Shown: positions 1 to 11,769 of the stretch, in pieces
Layout: each line of letters starts with the position of its first letter
Numbering within the stretch: the first letter of the stretch is position 1
Origin: Nannobrachium achirus
Taxonomy: Eukaryota; Chordata; Actinopteri; Myctophiformes; Myctophidae
Length of the DNA stretch: 64,000 nucleotides
Reading direction: 5' to 3'
NCBI GenBank assembly: GCA_963921795.1
Contig: OY997659.1
Span: forward strand, 18,611,008 to 18,675,007
The notes under the pieces: generated by a model
What the model was told of the DNA's origin: nothing
The model's database searches: none
The model's input: only the letters and a program-made list of their open reading frames with translations
Position numbers and translations under genes: made by a program

Positions 1-1530
1 GGACTGTTAACAAAACCGTAACAACACAAAACCAAGATAATACTGGATATCAAAAAAAGAAAGGTACAGATTTAAGAAAATAAGACAGGTAAAGTAAAAC
101 CTTTTAGTAGCAATGGGGAGTATACAGAATATGAAGGGGAATGATTTAGCAACCAATGCAGTAAAAGAATGCACAGTGAAAGCATGATATATGGGGAATG
201 TACAATATGTGTAGGGGGTTTGTTCCAAAATAGACAAATGTCACCGTTAATGTGACACCGTTGCTATGCTTGAACGTCCTGTGATTAGACATGGGGACAA
301 TAACCACCATATCACGCCGGTTATCTTATGCATACCGCGGGGTCGAGTTCATAACCACAATTATTATAATTTAAAAAATAAATTTGGGGGAGCTATTTGA
401 AGTTGTGTCTACAAGCTCCCTTTCGATCATGTAGATCTGCTATTTCCGGCAGCCGAGATGCGTCCCCGTTTATCCCGGGGTAGTAGTCCTACCAAAGCCC
501 CCCCTCGCCCCTCGCATTAACTTCCCAGACCCCTCCCCATCCCGCATGAAAATGTTACGATTATTGGACTTCATTAAGTCTAGAAGCAGAACTATATACA
601 GTATATAATGCACGTCTTCTCAGAGGATGTATATAGACCAGTCAAAGTGCAATTCTGGTGCACTGGAAAGATGAGAGCTCCAATGCACTTTCACAGTGGA
701 AATGTATGTCAGAAATGGCATGCGATGGCAACGCAAATACGGATTAAATCTCACAACGGATTGCAACACGTAGTTACTGTAGCTGTTTATTTGTTGTTTA
801 GTTGGAATGAAAGGCCACCAAATCTTCTTTGTAGCTGCATGTCAAAAGCCAACTGAACAGTGTATGTGACACCATATCAGAGCACTATGTTCCAAATTGT
901 AGATTATTACAGAGAGAGATTTTGTATGTTATTGATGCTTTGACAATATTCAAAAACGTATATGCCAATGCAAATTTGAAATGAATTGAACAGAAAGCGA
1001 GACAAACAGAGAGACAGAGACAGTGAGAGGGCCAAACACAGTTTGACATTATTATTATGTGCAGAATTACTGACGCAAGATCACTGAAATATATATTTTG
1101 TCTAAAGTGACCCAGTCGCACAATTCAATATTACAAATGTTCTAAAGTTCATCAGTTCACACCCATTCACAGGACACTGTTTACCACGAGCAAGGTTTTT
1201 AGATCAATGATACAACACCAGAGTCAGCCCTGACCAATATGGTCAGAACTGATCATAACGTTTGTATTGCATACACTGCCGTTTCTCTCAAGGGTAAAAA
1301 GCCTTTGATGAATGAAATTCTTCACATGAAGAACTGAAGTGGAAGTTGAGAGCGATGATACACCTCTCTGACAGTACAAAGTACAGTGTAACTGACGTAA
1401 CTGCTGTTTTATTATTCACACACAATCTCACTCACTATCCCCTCCTCTATGTCCAAACCTCCAGCAAGGCCACTCTGGCTTCATCTCCAAAACATGCGCT
1501 ATCCCTCTGATGTACTCATTCCTGAAGGCC
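1..1530. other. Gene-free stretch
   Basis: No coding region, RNA gene or complete mobile element was recognised. The short open frames have no family resemblance. A partial copy of the recurrent palindrome is visible around 385-447, with the right arm reading GTAGATCTGCTATTT. Confidence 0.5.
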
Positions 1531-1902
1531 TGTCCATACATACTCTATCCAAAACCAACAACAATATGAGGTCACTCGGAACTTCTGAAAAGCATTACCC
1601 CAAATTTGAGTTTGGAAAGTTGCACGTCGGAACTCTCAGATAAAAAGTTTGGTTTCGGAGACAAAATGGATAGGCCTTGATCCTATCCATCCTTGTTACT
1701 CCCAGAGAGAACCGCCTGTCCATACATACTCTATCCAAAACCAACAACAATATGAGGTCACTCAGAACTTCTGAAAAGCATTTCCCCAAATTTGAGTTTG
1801 GAAAGTTGCACGTCGGAACTCTCAGATAAAAAGTTTGCTTTCGGAGACAAAATGGATAGGCCTTGATCCTATCCATCCTTGTTACTCCCAGAGAGAACCT
1901 TG
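1531..1902. repeat. 186-bp unit in tandem, two copies
   Basis: The segment at 1531-1716 is repeated almost base for base at 1717-1902. Each unit ends near the words GGATAGGCC and TCCCAGAGAGAAC. A diverged inverted relative of the unit's core forms the middle of the foldback element at 41062-41281, so the unit derives from a dispersed element that was locally duplicated. Confidence 0.85.
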
Positions 1903-2327
1903 ACATTTGAGTCTCTGCTCCACCCGTTTCAACCTGCTTGCATTCATTTCTTCACCTCTTTACCACACTCTCCATAGCTCTGGAATGTTGAAAGTACTTA
2001 AAATCCTCCACCTGCTTTAACACTACTCCCTGTAAGGTTCCTCTCATTCACACACATGTATTCGGTCTTGGTTGGGGCTCCCCTATAACTTACATTTTTT
2101 CAAATACTCAAAGCGTACTAATAATTCAGGGGCGCTTTTAAATATTTTGTGTTATATCAAAAATCCCAGCTTGATGTGCTCAGCATCACTGTGTGTGCAC
2201 CAAGCGTGCCTAGTCCACCTCTGCCTAGGGCCAGCTCTGTACAATGATGCTGTTCAGGGACGTGCAGAGAATGTTAGAGGGGCAGGGGCTGAAATTTCTA
2301 AATTAAGGGCCTTTTGGTGGAAATATT

Positions 2328-2388
2328 GAAAATAGCAGACCTCCAAGCTCAGCACGATGCGTTGTGAGCTTGGAGGTCAGCTATTTTC
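2328..2388. repeat. Recurrent palindrome, GACCTCC variant
   Basis: The arms pair over about 24 bases with one mismatch. Both arms carry the same departure from the common form (GACCTCCAAGC against GCTTGGAGGTC), which makes this copy useful for tracing arm-to-arm correction. Confidence 0.85.
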
Positions 2389-2469
2389 GGTGCTTGATTC
2401 TACAGTGAACTAAGCATAACCAAGTCAATATTGAGATGTGGCGTACAGCATGGATTTCTACACAGAGAG

Positions 2470-2874
2470 ATGTTTTAACATGTATATATATTTCTCACAA
2501 GATTTGTGTTAACACTGTATAAAATTGATATGAAGGGGTAGGATATTATAAGCATCAGCTTCTTCCTACTCCCTTTCGAACACATATGTTTTATTGTTTG
2601 AGATGATGGAAATTGTTTTTATATTATATGTTTACTATTGTTGCCAGACCCATGAAATGGGTAGGCCTACATAAGCAAATGTCTGTCGGTCCGGGTTTTC
2701 TATATAAAGGGTATATATGATGATGACATGATGATGACATGCCTACAAAAGGCATGATGTCATAAATGATGATGACAGACAGGGGGTCTGGCACAACCAG
2801 GTTGACCTGGTCTAGTTTTTATTGTGATTTTGTATTGTATGATGTTCGAAATAAATAAAAAGAAAGAAAGAAAG
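2470..2874 (+). mobile_element. LINE 3'-end insertion with 48-bp target duplication
   Basis: A roughly 405-bp segment ends in an A-rich tail (AATAAATAAAAAGAAAG and further GAAA units). It is flanked by a perfect 48-bp direct repeat at 2422-2469 and 2875-2922. That combination is the signature of target-primed reverse transcription. The body holds only a 3' untranslated end, with no coding sequence, so the copy was dead on arrival. The LINE clade cannot be fixed from this piece. Confidence 0.75.
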
Positions 2875-3713
2875 AAGTCAATATTGAGATGTGGCGTACA
2901 GCATGGATTTCTACACAGAGAGGGCAATTCTTTCAAGAAGATGCTGCATTCATGTTCAGGACAGTTTGGACAAGGCAATCTTCAATGCTGCCTTCAGGTA
3001 TGGGATGGAAAGGGGGGCATTTTGCATTTCTTTTACCATGGTAAAAACTGCATTCATGGTCTGGACATGGCACTTTTTACAGACGGATAAAAGGGCAGTG
3101 GCTCAAGCCCCCTTTGATGTCTATGTGTGCACTTAACTGATGCTGTTAATAAACAAAGTGGATTTTTTTATTTTTCTAAAGGATAAAAAAAGAATACAAT
3201 TGAAACACAAGAACATCACATGTATCAAGACCAACGGATGAATGCAGTGCATTATTTAATAGAACTCATGGTGTTCCTCCAAATGCAATGCATATCTTCA
3301 CCACTGAGACAGTGATGAAACTCACTGCAATAGAATCCTAACAGAATAAACATACAAAACAAATTAAATAAACAACAAAGGCAACAAGGCCCCAAACCTA
3401 CAAAGCCTGATCCATCTGCCACTCACTCAGATCAGCCAACACAGGAAAGCGATCCACACGTCCCAGACTCTTGTCCCTACTGGCTTAAACGGTAGAACAA
3501 ACTTCCCATTGCAGTCAAAACTGCAGACTCACTCCCAATTATGTATACATAGATCTATGTTCAGTATTTTTTAAATTAGAAATCATAAAAATAGAACATG
3601 TTTGCCTATATGACATGCCCAAAATAGGCATTAATCCATTTAGGGCTGAATGCAAATCTGTATCACTTTAGATTTGAACGACTTCAACCATTATTTTATG
3701 CTTTAACTATTAG

Positions 3714-3784
3714 AAAATAGCAAATATACAAGCTCACAGCATGGCACCAAGTGCTGTGCTGCGAGCTTGTAGATCTGCTATTTT
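3714..3784. repeat. Recurrent palindrome, GCACCAAGTGC centre
   Basis: A near-perfect hairpin of about 71 bp. Its centre, GGCACCAAGTGCTGTGC, differs from the copies centred on CACCGAGTG. Confidence 0.85.
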
Positions 3785-3922
3785 TGAAAAATATTTTTGA
3801 CCTGGTTCTATTAATGTCTTCTAAATTCTTCTTCTAAATCAGTGGTTCTCAAAAGTTGTCATGTCAAGGACCTGCATCTCAAAATATGTTGTTCCAGGGA
3901 CCACCCAGAAGTTAGATTTTTC

Positions 3923-3992
3923 AAAAATAGCAGATCTACAAGCTTGCAGCGCAGCACATGGTGCCGTGCTGTGAGCTTGTACATCTGCTATT
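3923..3992. repeat. Recurrent palindrome
   Basis: The arms read AAATAGCAGATCTACAAG on the left and CTTGTACATCTGCTATT on the right, around a GCACATGGTGC-type centre. Confidence 0.85.
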
Positions 3993-4899
3993 CATAAATA
4001 GTTAAAGCATTAAATAATTCTAGGCCTATTTTTTATTTTATTTTTTTTACAATTCATTAAATCGATTGCACGCCTATTGTCGCCACTCTGGCTTTACAGC
4101 ACTCTGCCCCAGTCAAGCACTGTTCAGGTGTGTGATGTGATCCATTATTGATGGATGTGTGTAAATCTACTGAATCGTGCAAGGTGTGACTCATATATAA
4201 TCCATCCACAGCGAGGGTCATGCTTTGTGCTCAGAGGAAATTGCTGTTGTAAAATGTCAGGCAGCTTTATAGCTGTCGTGCCTGGGATTGACTTTTGTCC
4301 ACACAGACAGTTTTCAGACAGAAATACACTCACAAATACACTTCCCCTCCTTTGCTGTTGTTGTTGTTGATCATATAGTTGATGATGATGACGACGATCG
4401 ATGGCACGTGTCATTATTTTGGTCCACAGATCAGACCAATCCATGGTACTTTTTTATTATTAGTGATTATTAATAATATTAATAATACATTAATAATCCC
4501 CCCAGATATGATTCTCTTCAATTTCAATATGGCGTCCCTTTTTTTAAAATTTCAGCTCACAACCTGTTGCATCGTGACTCGTTGTGAGCTTGTACATTAT
4601 CTACTTTTACCATTTTTTAAAGTATAAAATAGGGCTTAATTGGTTAATATTGTGACACATTTTAATATTGCGAGCTACCGTTTTATTAATCTAAATATAT
4701 TGGTACCAAATCTTACCATCTGGTGCATAAGTAGGCCATATACATACATACATAGTAAATGAGTCAAATCTATGTCTGTGTTTATGCCTGTAGCCAATCA
4801 CGGAGGGGAAATCAGAGAGGGTCTGTCTATGCCCGTAGCCAATCAGGTGGACATAATATCTTACAAAAAAACGGGAGGAGCGGGCGCAAACCTCTAGTA

Positions 4900-5075
4900 G
4901 TGTTTCTCAAACTTTCAAATGTCAAATACCGGAACTCCCCTTAACTCTAACAGTGTACAAATGGTACCAATTTGGTTCCATTTGCACACTGTCAGAGTTA
5001 CAGACTTGTATGGGCCAATTTAGATCCCCCAAAAGGAACATACAAAGTCCCTGGAATCCACTTTGAGAACCACTG
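4900..5075. mobile_element. hAT-like MITE, 176 bp, TSD CTCTAGTA
   Basis: The 8-bp duplication CTCTAGTA stands at 4892-4899 and 5076-5083. The ends read GTGTTTCTCAAAC and GAGAACCACTG. The interior is itself partly palindromic around ACAGTGTACAAATGG. It has the same length and interior as the copy at 14279-14454. Confidence 0.85.
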
Positions 5076-5139
5076 CTCTAGTAAAAATATAAATAGGTAA
5101 CCACACTTGCAGTTTCCCAGAATTGCACCTTCCTAGTTC

Positions 5140-5680
5140 CACAATGTCATTTAACACTTTTATTGCAACGTTATGGAGATAATAGCCTCCCTAATCTGTT
5201 CACCAGCCTCCCTGATGTGTTCACCAGCCTTGAGGTTTTGGATATAGGTCTTTAAGTATTCAATGCCATCATCACCTTTCAATGCAGGGAGAACAATTTT
5301 GCTGTTTTCCAAACATCAGGAATTATATTGTTCTGTATAGAACGGTGGTTAAATGGTTAAAAAGGTGACACTGGCTCAGCAGTGATATCTGCAGTCAGGC
5401 TTAAGAAGAAAGAAAGAAAGGAGATTATCAGGGCCTTTCAAGGGTTTGTAAATCAGAAAAGGAGTCAAATAGAAAGTCTGACTTCTGGGGGCATGACTGG
5501 CAGGGGATGGAGTGAGTTTGCTTTGCTGGAGATAATATGCTTGTTTAAGCACTTAAGTATCTCAGCTTTGTCAGACAGAGATGGAATCAACAGCAATACA
5601 AGGGGCAGTTCCGAAGAGTGCAGATTGGCAGAGAGAAAATGAATAGTTTTCCAAAACCTCCAACACATAAAATCCGTAGG
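5140..5680 (-). mobile_element. Decayed LINE reverse-transcriptase fragment
   Basis: Read on the minus strand, short blocks such as IPDVWKTAKIVLPALKG resemble the reverse-transcriptase core of fish CR1/L2/I-type LINEs. They are broken by stops and frame changes. The clade is uncertain and no ends are visible. Confidence 0.4.
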
Positions 5681-5748
5681 GTCATTTAAACTCTCAAATA
5701 ATAGCCACTCTTGGCTTTTTAAATTCGAGCAGCGTAGCTATTACGCGA

Positions 5749-6040
5749 TTGGCGGGACAAAAGTCAGTCAGCCTTAGAGCTCAACTACCTAGCAATTTGG
5801 AACACCCTGCCCCTTCACATTCGCTCTGCTCACTCCTTAAATCTTTACTAAAGGCTCACTTTTTCTCCCTGGCCTTGATATGCTGTATACCGTACCTTGA
5901 TAAGTTGTATATTATTCCTATTGCTGCGTCAGCTTTTATTTCTTTGCTTCCAATTTCTTTTTGGTTGTAATCTTTTCTCCTGTTCCTGCTTGTTTGCTTT
6001 TTAATTTGTCCTGATAATAAAGTTTGAGTTGAGTTGAAGC
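5749..6040 (+). mobile_element. LINE (L2/Rex1-like) 3' end
   Basis: The translated words LLKSLLKAHFFSLA resemble the C-terminal tail of L2/Rex1-type reverse transcriptases, in which a tryptophan-Asn-Ser-Leu-Pro block precedes FKSLLK. The copy is frame-damaged and ends in a short T/G-rich simple tail after an AATAAAG word. Confidence 0.45.
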
Positions 6041-6668
6041 GTCTTAAGAGCAGAAACAAACCAGACTGACCTTAGTTGAGGTTCTACCTGGAGTCTTCTA
6101 AGCTTACGCAGCATAAAGACTGAAGCAGAGTGGACTGCAAAGCATTGTCTGACTCTGGCCCCTTCATCAGAAATATACTGTAGATTGTTCTGCAGTGGAG
6201 AAAACGTTTATCAAGTCAAGACTCCCTGCTGATGAGACAGGGTCATCTTAAGTGGGGAACTTGTCAAGTGTTATGATAATGTTGTGTTATCACTCATTAC
6301 AAGAGAGCATTGAGCATCGGCAGAGAGCTGTGATTCATTTCAGAGACTGAAGAAAGAGGGAAAATATGTGAGAGAAATGAAAATGGTGGTTCATGAGAGG
6401 AGAGGAAGTCGTGTATATGCCAGCAAGGTGACAGCAGAAAGTATATTTAGTCACCAAAAAACGCTCTGTGACATTGAAAGAAATCAACACTGCTGTGATA
6501 CCATAAGCCCCACTGTCATCACGCCTCTCTCATTGTCCGTCTCTCTCTTCCACTAATCGCTTGTCGCCTCGTATATCTCTCTCCACCTATCTGCTGCTCC
6601 CTTCATCTCTCCTCACGTCGTCTCCTCTCTTTTTCCCCATTAGTCTCTTCCTCCTTTCCTTTGACTGC

Positions 6669-7195
6669 TAGAGATGGGATTTATGGCTCTTTGAAGTGAG
6701 CTAGATCTCTGGGATCCGTTCCTTTCAAAGAGCCATTCAAAAGACTGGCTCATTTTAGTTACTAGTTACTTTGTCGATTTTGATTATAATAACAAATCAC
6801 TTCAACTCTATATATACATTTCGGCCATATATACATTTCCGTCATTTGAAAATAGTCGATCTACAAGCTGTAGATCTGCTATTTTCAAATGATGTTTCTA
6901 CATTTTATTCATTGGAAAACCTGTGTAATGGGACATTCTGCATAATGAGTACTTTCTACTATTGGTACTTTGAGTACATTTTGATACCAATACTTTTGTG
7001 CTTTTACTCAAGCACAGGTTAATTCCGAACTTCTACTTGTAGAAGAGTATTTCTACATTGCAGTATTGATACTTTTACTTAAGTAAAGAATTGACTCCCC
7101 CTCGTCAACGGCTCCCTATAGAGAACCGGATCCCATTGTTCATTTCAAAGAGCCGTTCAATCGACTTGATTCGTTTAGCGAACATCCCACCTCTA
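6669..7195. mobile_element. hAT-like element with nested MITE
   Basis: Ends TAGAGATGGGAT and ATCCCACCTCTA are flanked by TTGACTGC (6661-6668) and CTGACTGC (7196-7203), a one-mismatch 8-bp target duplication. The subterminal words GGCTCTTTGAA/TTCAAAGAGCC are inverted. A second MITE of the TACTTAAGTAAAG type and a compact palindrome (6845-6889) are nested inside. A sister element lies at 53930-54499. Confidence 0.75.
6845..6889. repeat. Recurrent palindrome, shortest copy
   Basis: A 45-bp version whose arms meet at CTACAAGCTGTAG with almost no centre left. It shows that the variable centre can be lost while the arms remain paired. Confidence 0.85.
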
Positions 7196-7203
7196 CTGAC
7201 TGC

Positions 7204-8998
7204 AGCTCTTCTCTTGTCAGTGGTAGAAGAAGTACTCAGATGTTTTACTTAACAAAAAGTAGCAATACCACAATGTGTAAACCTACAAGCTCACAATGTG
7301 ACACATGAGCTTGTAGTAGATCAGCTATTTCTTTTAGTAGACTATATACAATATTGATTAAGTGATTACTGGGCCAAAACTCTCTATAGTCTATAGCTTG
7401 AACTTTAAAGGCAATAGCAACCTCACACATTGGCTAACTGAAGTGACCAAGAGACACAAAGACATATAGAGCACTACACATATACTTTACCGTGTTACAA
7501 CTCACTACTGTACCTTCAACGACAGACACAACACAACAGATACTCTCTAGATTCACATCAGCCTTCAAAACCAGAGCCAGAAACAGTCACTGAACATGTT
7601 TCATTGCTACCCAGTCATTGGGTCCCAAAATGACAGCAATAGGACAGCTTGAATCACATTTGTATTCACTCACCATACAACAAGGAGCTGAAAATAAGAA
7701 AATAAAATGGTGTGAACTGAGCAGTGCTATTTATGAGTTAATTTCATTAAGCGCTCAAACTTTGAGCGTTGTGCCAAGATGTAGGCCAGATGTAGGCAAC
7801 GCTTCAGAGCCCGGACATTTAATGGGCGCACAACAAACTGAGCGATTCACGCCAAGTTGTAGGCCAGATGTAGGCCACGCTTCCCAGACAAAGCCATACT
7901 GTATGTTGGAGCTTAGCTTCCAGGACCACCGCTCAAAAAACAAGTTCCTACCTTGAGCCTTCTTCTACTTGACTTCATCCATGGATAAAGAGATATAGTC
8001 CCCTCTCTCTAGTTCATCCTTGGTTGAGCCCTCCAGTGGCGTCTCCAGTCATCTCCAATATCCTCCATACATCTGGCTAACTGGCAAGTAGGTCTACTCT
8101 CCTCTGCGGGGAGCTCCCAGTGTCAATGGCGCCGACCAGCTTCATTCTCCTGGCTGCCTTCTTGTCACTCACCCTTGGTAGCCCCCCATACAGATGCTTG
8201 TGACGTTTAGTACTACACATTGCATTCTGGTGTAGCACAGTGGCCAGGGACTTCTGTAGAACAGGCTTCAGGGTACAGCATTCACAACTGTATAGGAGAA
8301 CAAACGGAGATGGATAGACCCGTTACTGAACAAACACTCTACAGTAATGATTTCTATGGGAATATGGATCTTTTAACAGTTATTTTAAGACACAAAACTG
8401 CACCTTTAAATGATCACTGAGGATTTTACAGGGTTTAAGGGTCTGTCAAGACTTCAGCACAGCACAAACTTAAGTTAACTGTGTTTAACAGTATAAAACA
8501 ACCCTGTACCAACTGAATATCTGTATACCCCAGCTATACCTGGCCCAGCCTGTGATGTATGGGAAGACAAGGTCGTCTGAAGAAATTCAAGTTTTATGAT
8601 CACAATTTCTGTAAAAAGTAGAACTATGGGTGTTTTTATGCCTTGGACTGTACAGCTTGGAGAGTGGAGACTGTAAATCATCTCGACTGAGTTGGAAATG
8701 TGGATCTTTACCCTTGTAACGTTATTATACTGTCAGCAGCCTCAGTATTCAACATGTTGTATTGCTCTCTGGGAGCCTTCTTGGTTAGAGGAGTCAAGAG
8801 GCTGTACTATCAGAAGTTTCTGGAAACAGTAGTGCTTAGCTTGCAGCTTTAAAACACTATCAGAGGCACTTTATATTGATGTCCAGCCCAATGCAGCAGC
8901 AGCCATATCTGGCATCACAGATAGAAAACATTCTATAACCATTAATCAAACCAATCGATTTAATTATTTTTTTTGTTTTTTATTTTTAATCCATAATA
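7204..8998. other. Gene-free stretch
   Basis: This stretch holds a partial MITE of the AGTGGTAGAAGAAGTACTC type at 7217-7260, a palindrome copy around 7281-7330, and a short internal repeat at 7768-7885 (AGATGTAGGC twice within a longer repeated phrase). No gene was recognised. Confidence 0.45.
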
Positions 8999-9004
8999 CT
9001 ACAG

Positions 9005-9795
9005 TACTAAAAGTGTGCAAATATCTCTGTCCATCTGTGTGTGCGTCTGTACTTCACAGATCTTGAGAACCATCCGACCGATTGACTTCAAACTTGGGGG
9101 AGTGCGGTGCCCAGTGTTGAGTAGGTCGGATTCACCGATCCGAAGGATATGCCCATATAAAGGCATAATGGATATCCGGTTGTCCAGAAACGCATGCCCC
9201 CACCCACTAAAATCGCTAAAACGATAGAAAGCAGTAAATGAAAACATTTTAACACTCATCTTTTCCAATGTTATACCAAATTGGTCAAGATCAAGTTTAT
9301 TCTCTGCAAACAGATTACCGACAGTACAAAGGCCCTTGGCCAATGAAGAGCAGCGTTCTCATCATCACCAACAAGTGCGACCTGATATAAATAAACACAA
9401 CACGTTGGCTCATGACCAGTATGTTATAAGTATGTTATGCTATCCTTTACGCCCCCTCTTTTATACCAAATCTTTATACAGTAGGTCAAGTTTATTCTCT
9501 GCAAAAAATGACCGACAGTACAATAGGGCCCTTAGCCAATGAGGAGCAGTGTTCTAGGTGACATCATCACCAACAAGTGCGACCTGATATAAATAACAAC
9601 ACCACGTTGGCTCGAGACCAGTATGTTATATCAGTATGTTATGCTATACTTTACGTCCCCTCTGTTATACCCTTTATTCTCCTAAAAAGATGCCCCTTAG
9701 CCAATGAGGGAGCAGTGTTCTAGGTGAGTTTGTTCTCCCAAATCTTTAAGGTTATTCTCCTCAAAACTGGCCGACAGTGCAAAGGCAGAGGTGTG
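9005..9795. repeat. Tandem repeat, about 2.5 units of roughly 195 bp
   Basis: Units beginning near 9273, 9461 and 9671 share phrases such as CCGACAGTACAA, CCAATGAGGAGCAG, AACAAGTGCGACCTG and CCAGTATGTTAT. The left flank (9190-9260, CTAAAACGATAGAAAG) recurs near 32565, so the array grew out of a dispersed repeat. Confidence 0.75.
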
Positions 9796-9924
9796 GGCCC
9801 ATACATGGTGTTCCATGCGAGCCCACACCGTTCGCAAGCGCAAAAAGAAATTTCAGGATTTTAAAAAGGAAACTTTAAAAATGTGTCATAATAGCCAATC
9901 TACAATCTCACAACAGGCTCTTTA

Positions 9925-10203
9925 TTAGGGGTAGCAGTGGCTCAGGGGTAGAGAAACACATTAGAACACGGAGGGTTCCCGAAAGGTTCCCAATGCGATC
10001 ACGGGCTCCCCCAGAGTTAGTGTCGAAGAGTCCTTGAGCAAGACTCTGAACCCCCAATTGCTCCGGGTGAGAAGGTTGGTGCCTTGCATGGTTTCCTCCG
10101 CCATCGGTGTATGAATGTGTGTGTGAATGGGTGAATGTAATGCACAATATATGTACAGTGCCTTGGATAAAGGCTCTGTATAAATGCACCATTTACCATT
10201 TAT
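9925..10203 (+). mobile_element. tRNA-type SINE
   Basis: This shows the familiar teleost SINE architecture. A head resembles box A (GTAGCAGTGGCTCAGGGG). The phrases GTCCTTGAGCAAGAC, CCCCAATTGCTCC and GCCTTGCATGG follow, and the tail ends TAAATGCACCATTTACCATT. It is placed directly before a Rex3 fragment. Confidence 0.65.
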
Positions 10204-10206
10204 TGC

Positions 10207-10305
10207 TTCTCTCACCTACAGTATAGTCATGAAATGTGGGTCATGAACAAAAGAACAAGACTCGGAGAAGAGCTGCTACTTCATGTGGAAAGGAGCCAGT
10301 TACAG
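10207..10305 (+). mobile_element. Rex3-like LINE fragment
   Basis: The phrases TCACCTACAG, GTCATGAAATGTGGGTC and GGAAAGGAGCCAG align with the C-terminal part of the Rex3-like copies at 20.1 and 52.3 kb. Only about 100 bp survive. Confidence 0.5.
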
Positions 10306-10319
10306 TAAGATAATAATGT

Positions 10320-10889
10320 TCCTCGTAATCACACTGTTAACAGGGAAAGCATTTTCTCCCGGGTGTGGACACGCTGATGTGTCTTCAGATTGCCCACGTC
10401 ACTGAAACTCTTGTCGCACTGTTTACCCCTAGGGGAAAGGTCTTTGACCGGTGTGGACACTCTGGTGTCTTTTGAGGTGATCACACCTCCTGAAACGCCT
10501 GTCACACTGTTGACAGTGGAAAGGCATTTCCCCTGTGTGGTGATTGTTCAGGTTACTTAACTGACTTACTTCCCTTCTGGTTGAGTTGATGTCTTTGTAA
10601 ACTGTTGTTGTTGTTGACTGTAAGACCTTGGTTTGTTTGCTTCTCCTTGTTTTGTGACTTGCTCACAGCTTGGAGATGGGATCAGTGCATTCCTCTTCAG
10701 CATTTAGCAGTAGGCATCATTGTGGCTCGTCTTCATGTGTTGGATGAAGACCTGACACTCGGAACAGGAGAAGAGCTGGGAAGATTGGGTCCTCACTCCT
10801 TCCATGAGCAGCTGTTCATCGTCGGCGCTGCTGCTACACATGGATCGCAGTGGGGATGACGTGGCCTGTTGTGGTTGGAGATGGATCAT
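10320..10889 (-). pseudogene. C2H2 zinc-finger gene relic
   Basis: On the minus strand, a linker region (about 10889-10704, with the words DDEQLLMEGV and FSCSECQVF) is followed by decayed C2H2 fingers (about 10590-10330). Finger one keeps the C-x2-C, F, L and H-x3-H pattern (CQQCDRRF then HLKRHQSVH) and the TGE-type linker. The next finger (QCDKSFSDVGNLKTHQRVH) has Gly in place of its first Cys. It is separated from finger one by an in-frame stop and a one-base frame change. The linker region also ends in a stop soon after SHNDAYC. It resembles the large teleost KRAB-less zinc-finger family, which binds DNA in the nucleus. With about two fingers and no open frame, it is a dead host copy or an old duplicate. 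Confidence 0.65.
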
Positions 10890-11229
10890 TCTCTCTCCTT
10901 TTTCCTCTTCTCTCTGTCTCTAACTATAACTCCAAATGAACAATATGCTAAGATCAGGGCTTCTTCACACCTTACTGTATATAGGTTTATCAGAGATCTG
11001 GTCTGATGTCACACACACACAACACAAACTGTTGCCAGCATTAATTTTTTTAACTCATCATTTTTATCCCACGATTTTGTAACCCATTTTTCACCCAGTG
11101 GCAATTATCTAATGTAATCCTGGGCGTGTAATCCAGTGTTGTAGTGCTAAATTGGGAAGTGGGGGGACGCCCCACGCGTGCATGTGACGTTTTCGGTGGG
11201 GTGATGTGACGTTTCCAAGCTGTTTGACG

Positions 11230-11287
11230 AAAATAGCTGATCCACAAGCTCACAACGCCTCGCAGCGTGAGCTTGTGGATCTGCTAT
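11230..11287. repeat. Recurrent palindrome, GATCCAC variant
   Basis: Both arms share the same change (GATCCACAAGC and GCTTGTGGATC). No hAT-like end was recognised around it, making it one of the apparently free-standing copies. Confidence 0.85.
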
Positions 11288-11303
11288 TAGAATAGGGATG
11301 CTA

Positions 11304-11420
11304 TTAGGGTTGCCAACCGTCCCGTAAAATACGGAATCGTCCCGTGTTTGGAAACTAAAAGACGTGTCCCGTATTGAACTGATACGGGACGCTCTTTGTC
11401 CCGTATTTTAAGGTTGGGTG
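11304..11420. mobile_element. hAT-like MITE left part
   Basis: It begins TAGGGTTGCCAACCGTCCCG and contains inverted repeats of CCGTATT/AATACGG. The phrase GTTGCCAACCGTCCCGT is a common start of fish non-autonomous hAT elements. The right end is unclear. Confidence 0.4.
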
Positions 11421-11769
11421 ATAAATATGAATGACGGGATGATTTAATTGAGAAATGACAGTGATTCTGCCTGTCAGTGAGCTTCCACTCTGCTCTCCTC
11501 TGAGATAAGTGCTGCATCCCATTGCTGTGTGAGGCGCTGCACTGTTTGTAGGCAGCTCATTGGCTCATTAACACAGTGTTGCTAAGACAAAGTCTCCGCC
11601 CCCTGCCTACACCAATCCCATGGGCTGTAGGTTCAGTCCACAATTTGCCTGTGAGAGTGCGTGCGAGCAAGCATACGACAGTACTCGGCTCAGATCATTG
11701 ATTAATGTTTAAAAAAAAAACGTGTGACAGAAGATTGTGTACAAACAGATTAGAAATGAATCCATTTCT

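Larger units (their letters stand above)
2255..3139. mobile_element. hAT-like non-autonomous element, split by a LINE insertion
   Basis: The left end starts CAGGGACGTGCAGAG. The right part, up to about 3139, matches the uninterrupted relative at 46460-46852 over its whole internal sequence. The element carries the recurrent palindrome at 2328-2388 and is interrupted by the LINE piece at 2470-2874. The family assignment rests on the CAGGGACGTGCACA-type terminal inverted repeat seen in the 46-kb copy. Confidence 0.65.
3640..4025. mobile_element. Two adjacent hAT-like MITE segments with palindromic cores
   Basis: Two related segments lie side by side. The first, from about 3640, shares its flank with 59088 onward. 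The second begins AGTGGTTCTCAAAAG at about 3841 and ends near the words TTAAAGCATTAAATAATT. Each has a palindrome at its centre. Relatives lie near 28.2, 35.8, 38.1 and 59.2 kb. Confidence 0.6.

Noticed and set aside
608-856. 82-codon open frame on the plus strand
   Set aside because: No family resemblance, no splice context and low-complexity flanks. Its length is expected by chance.
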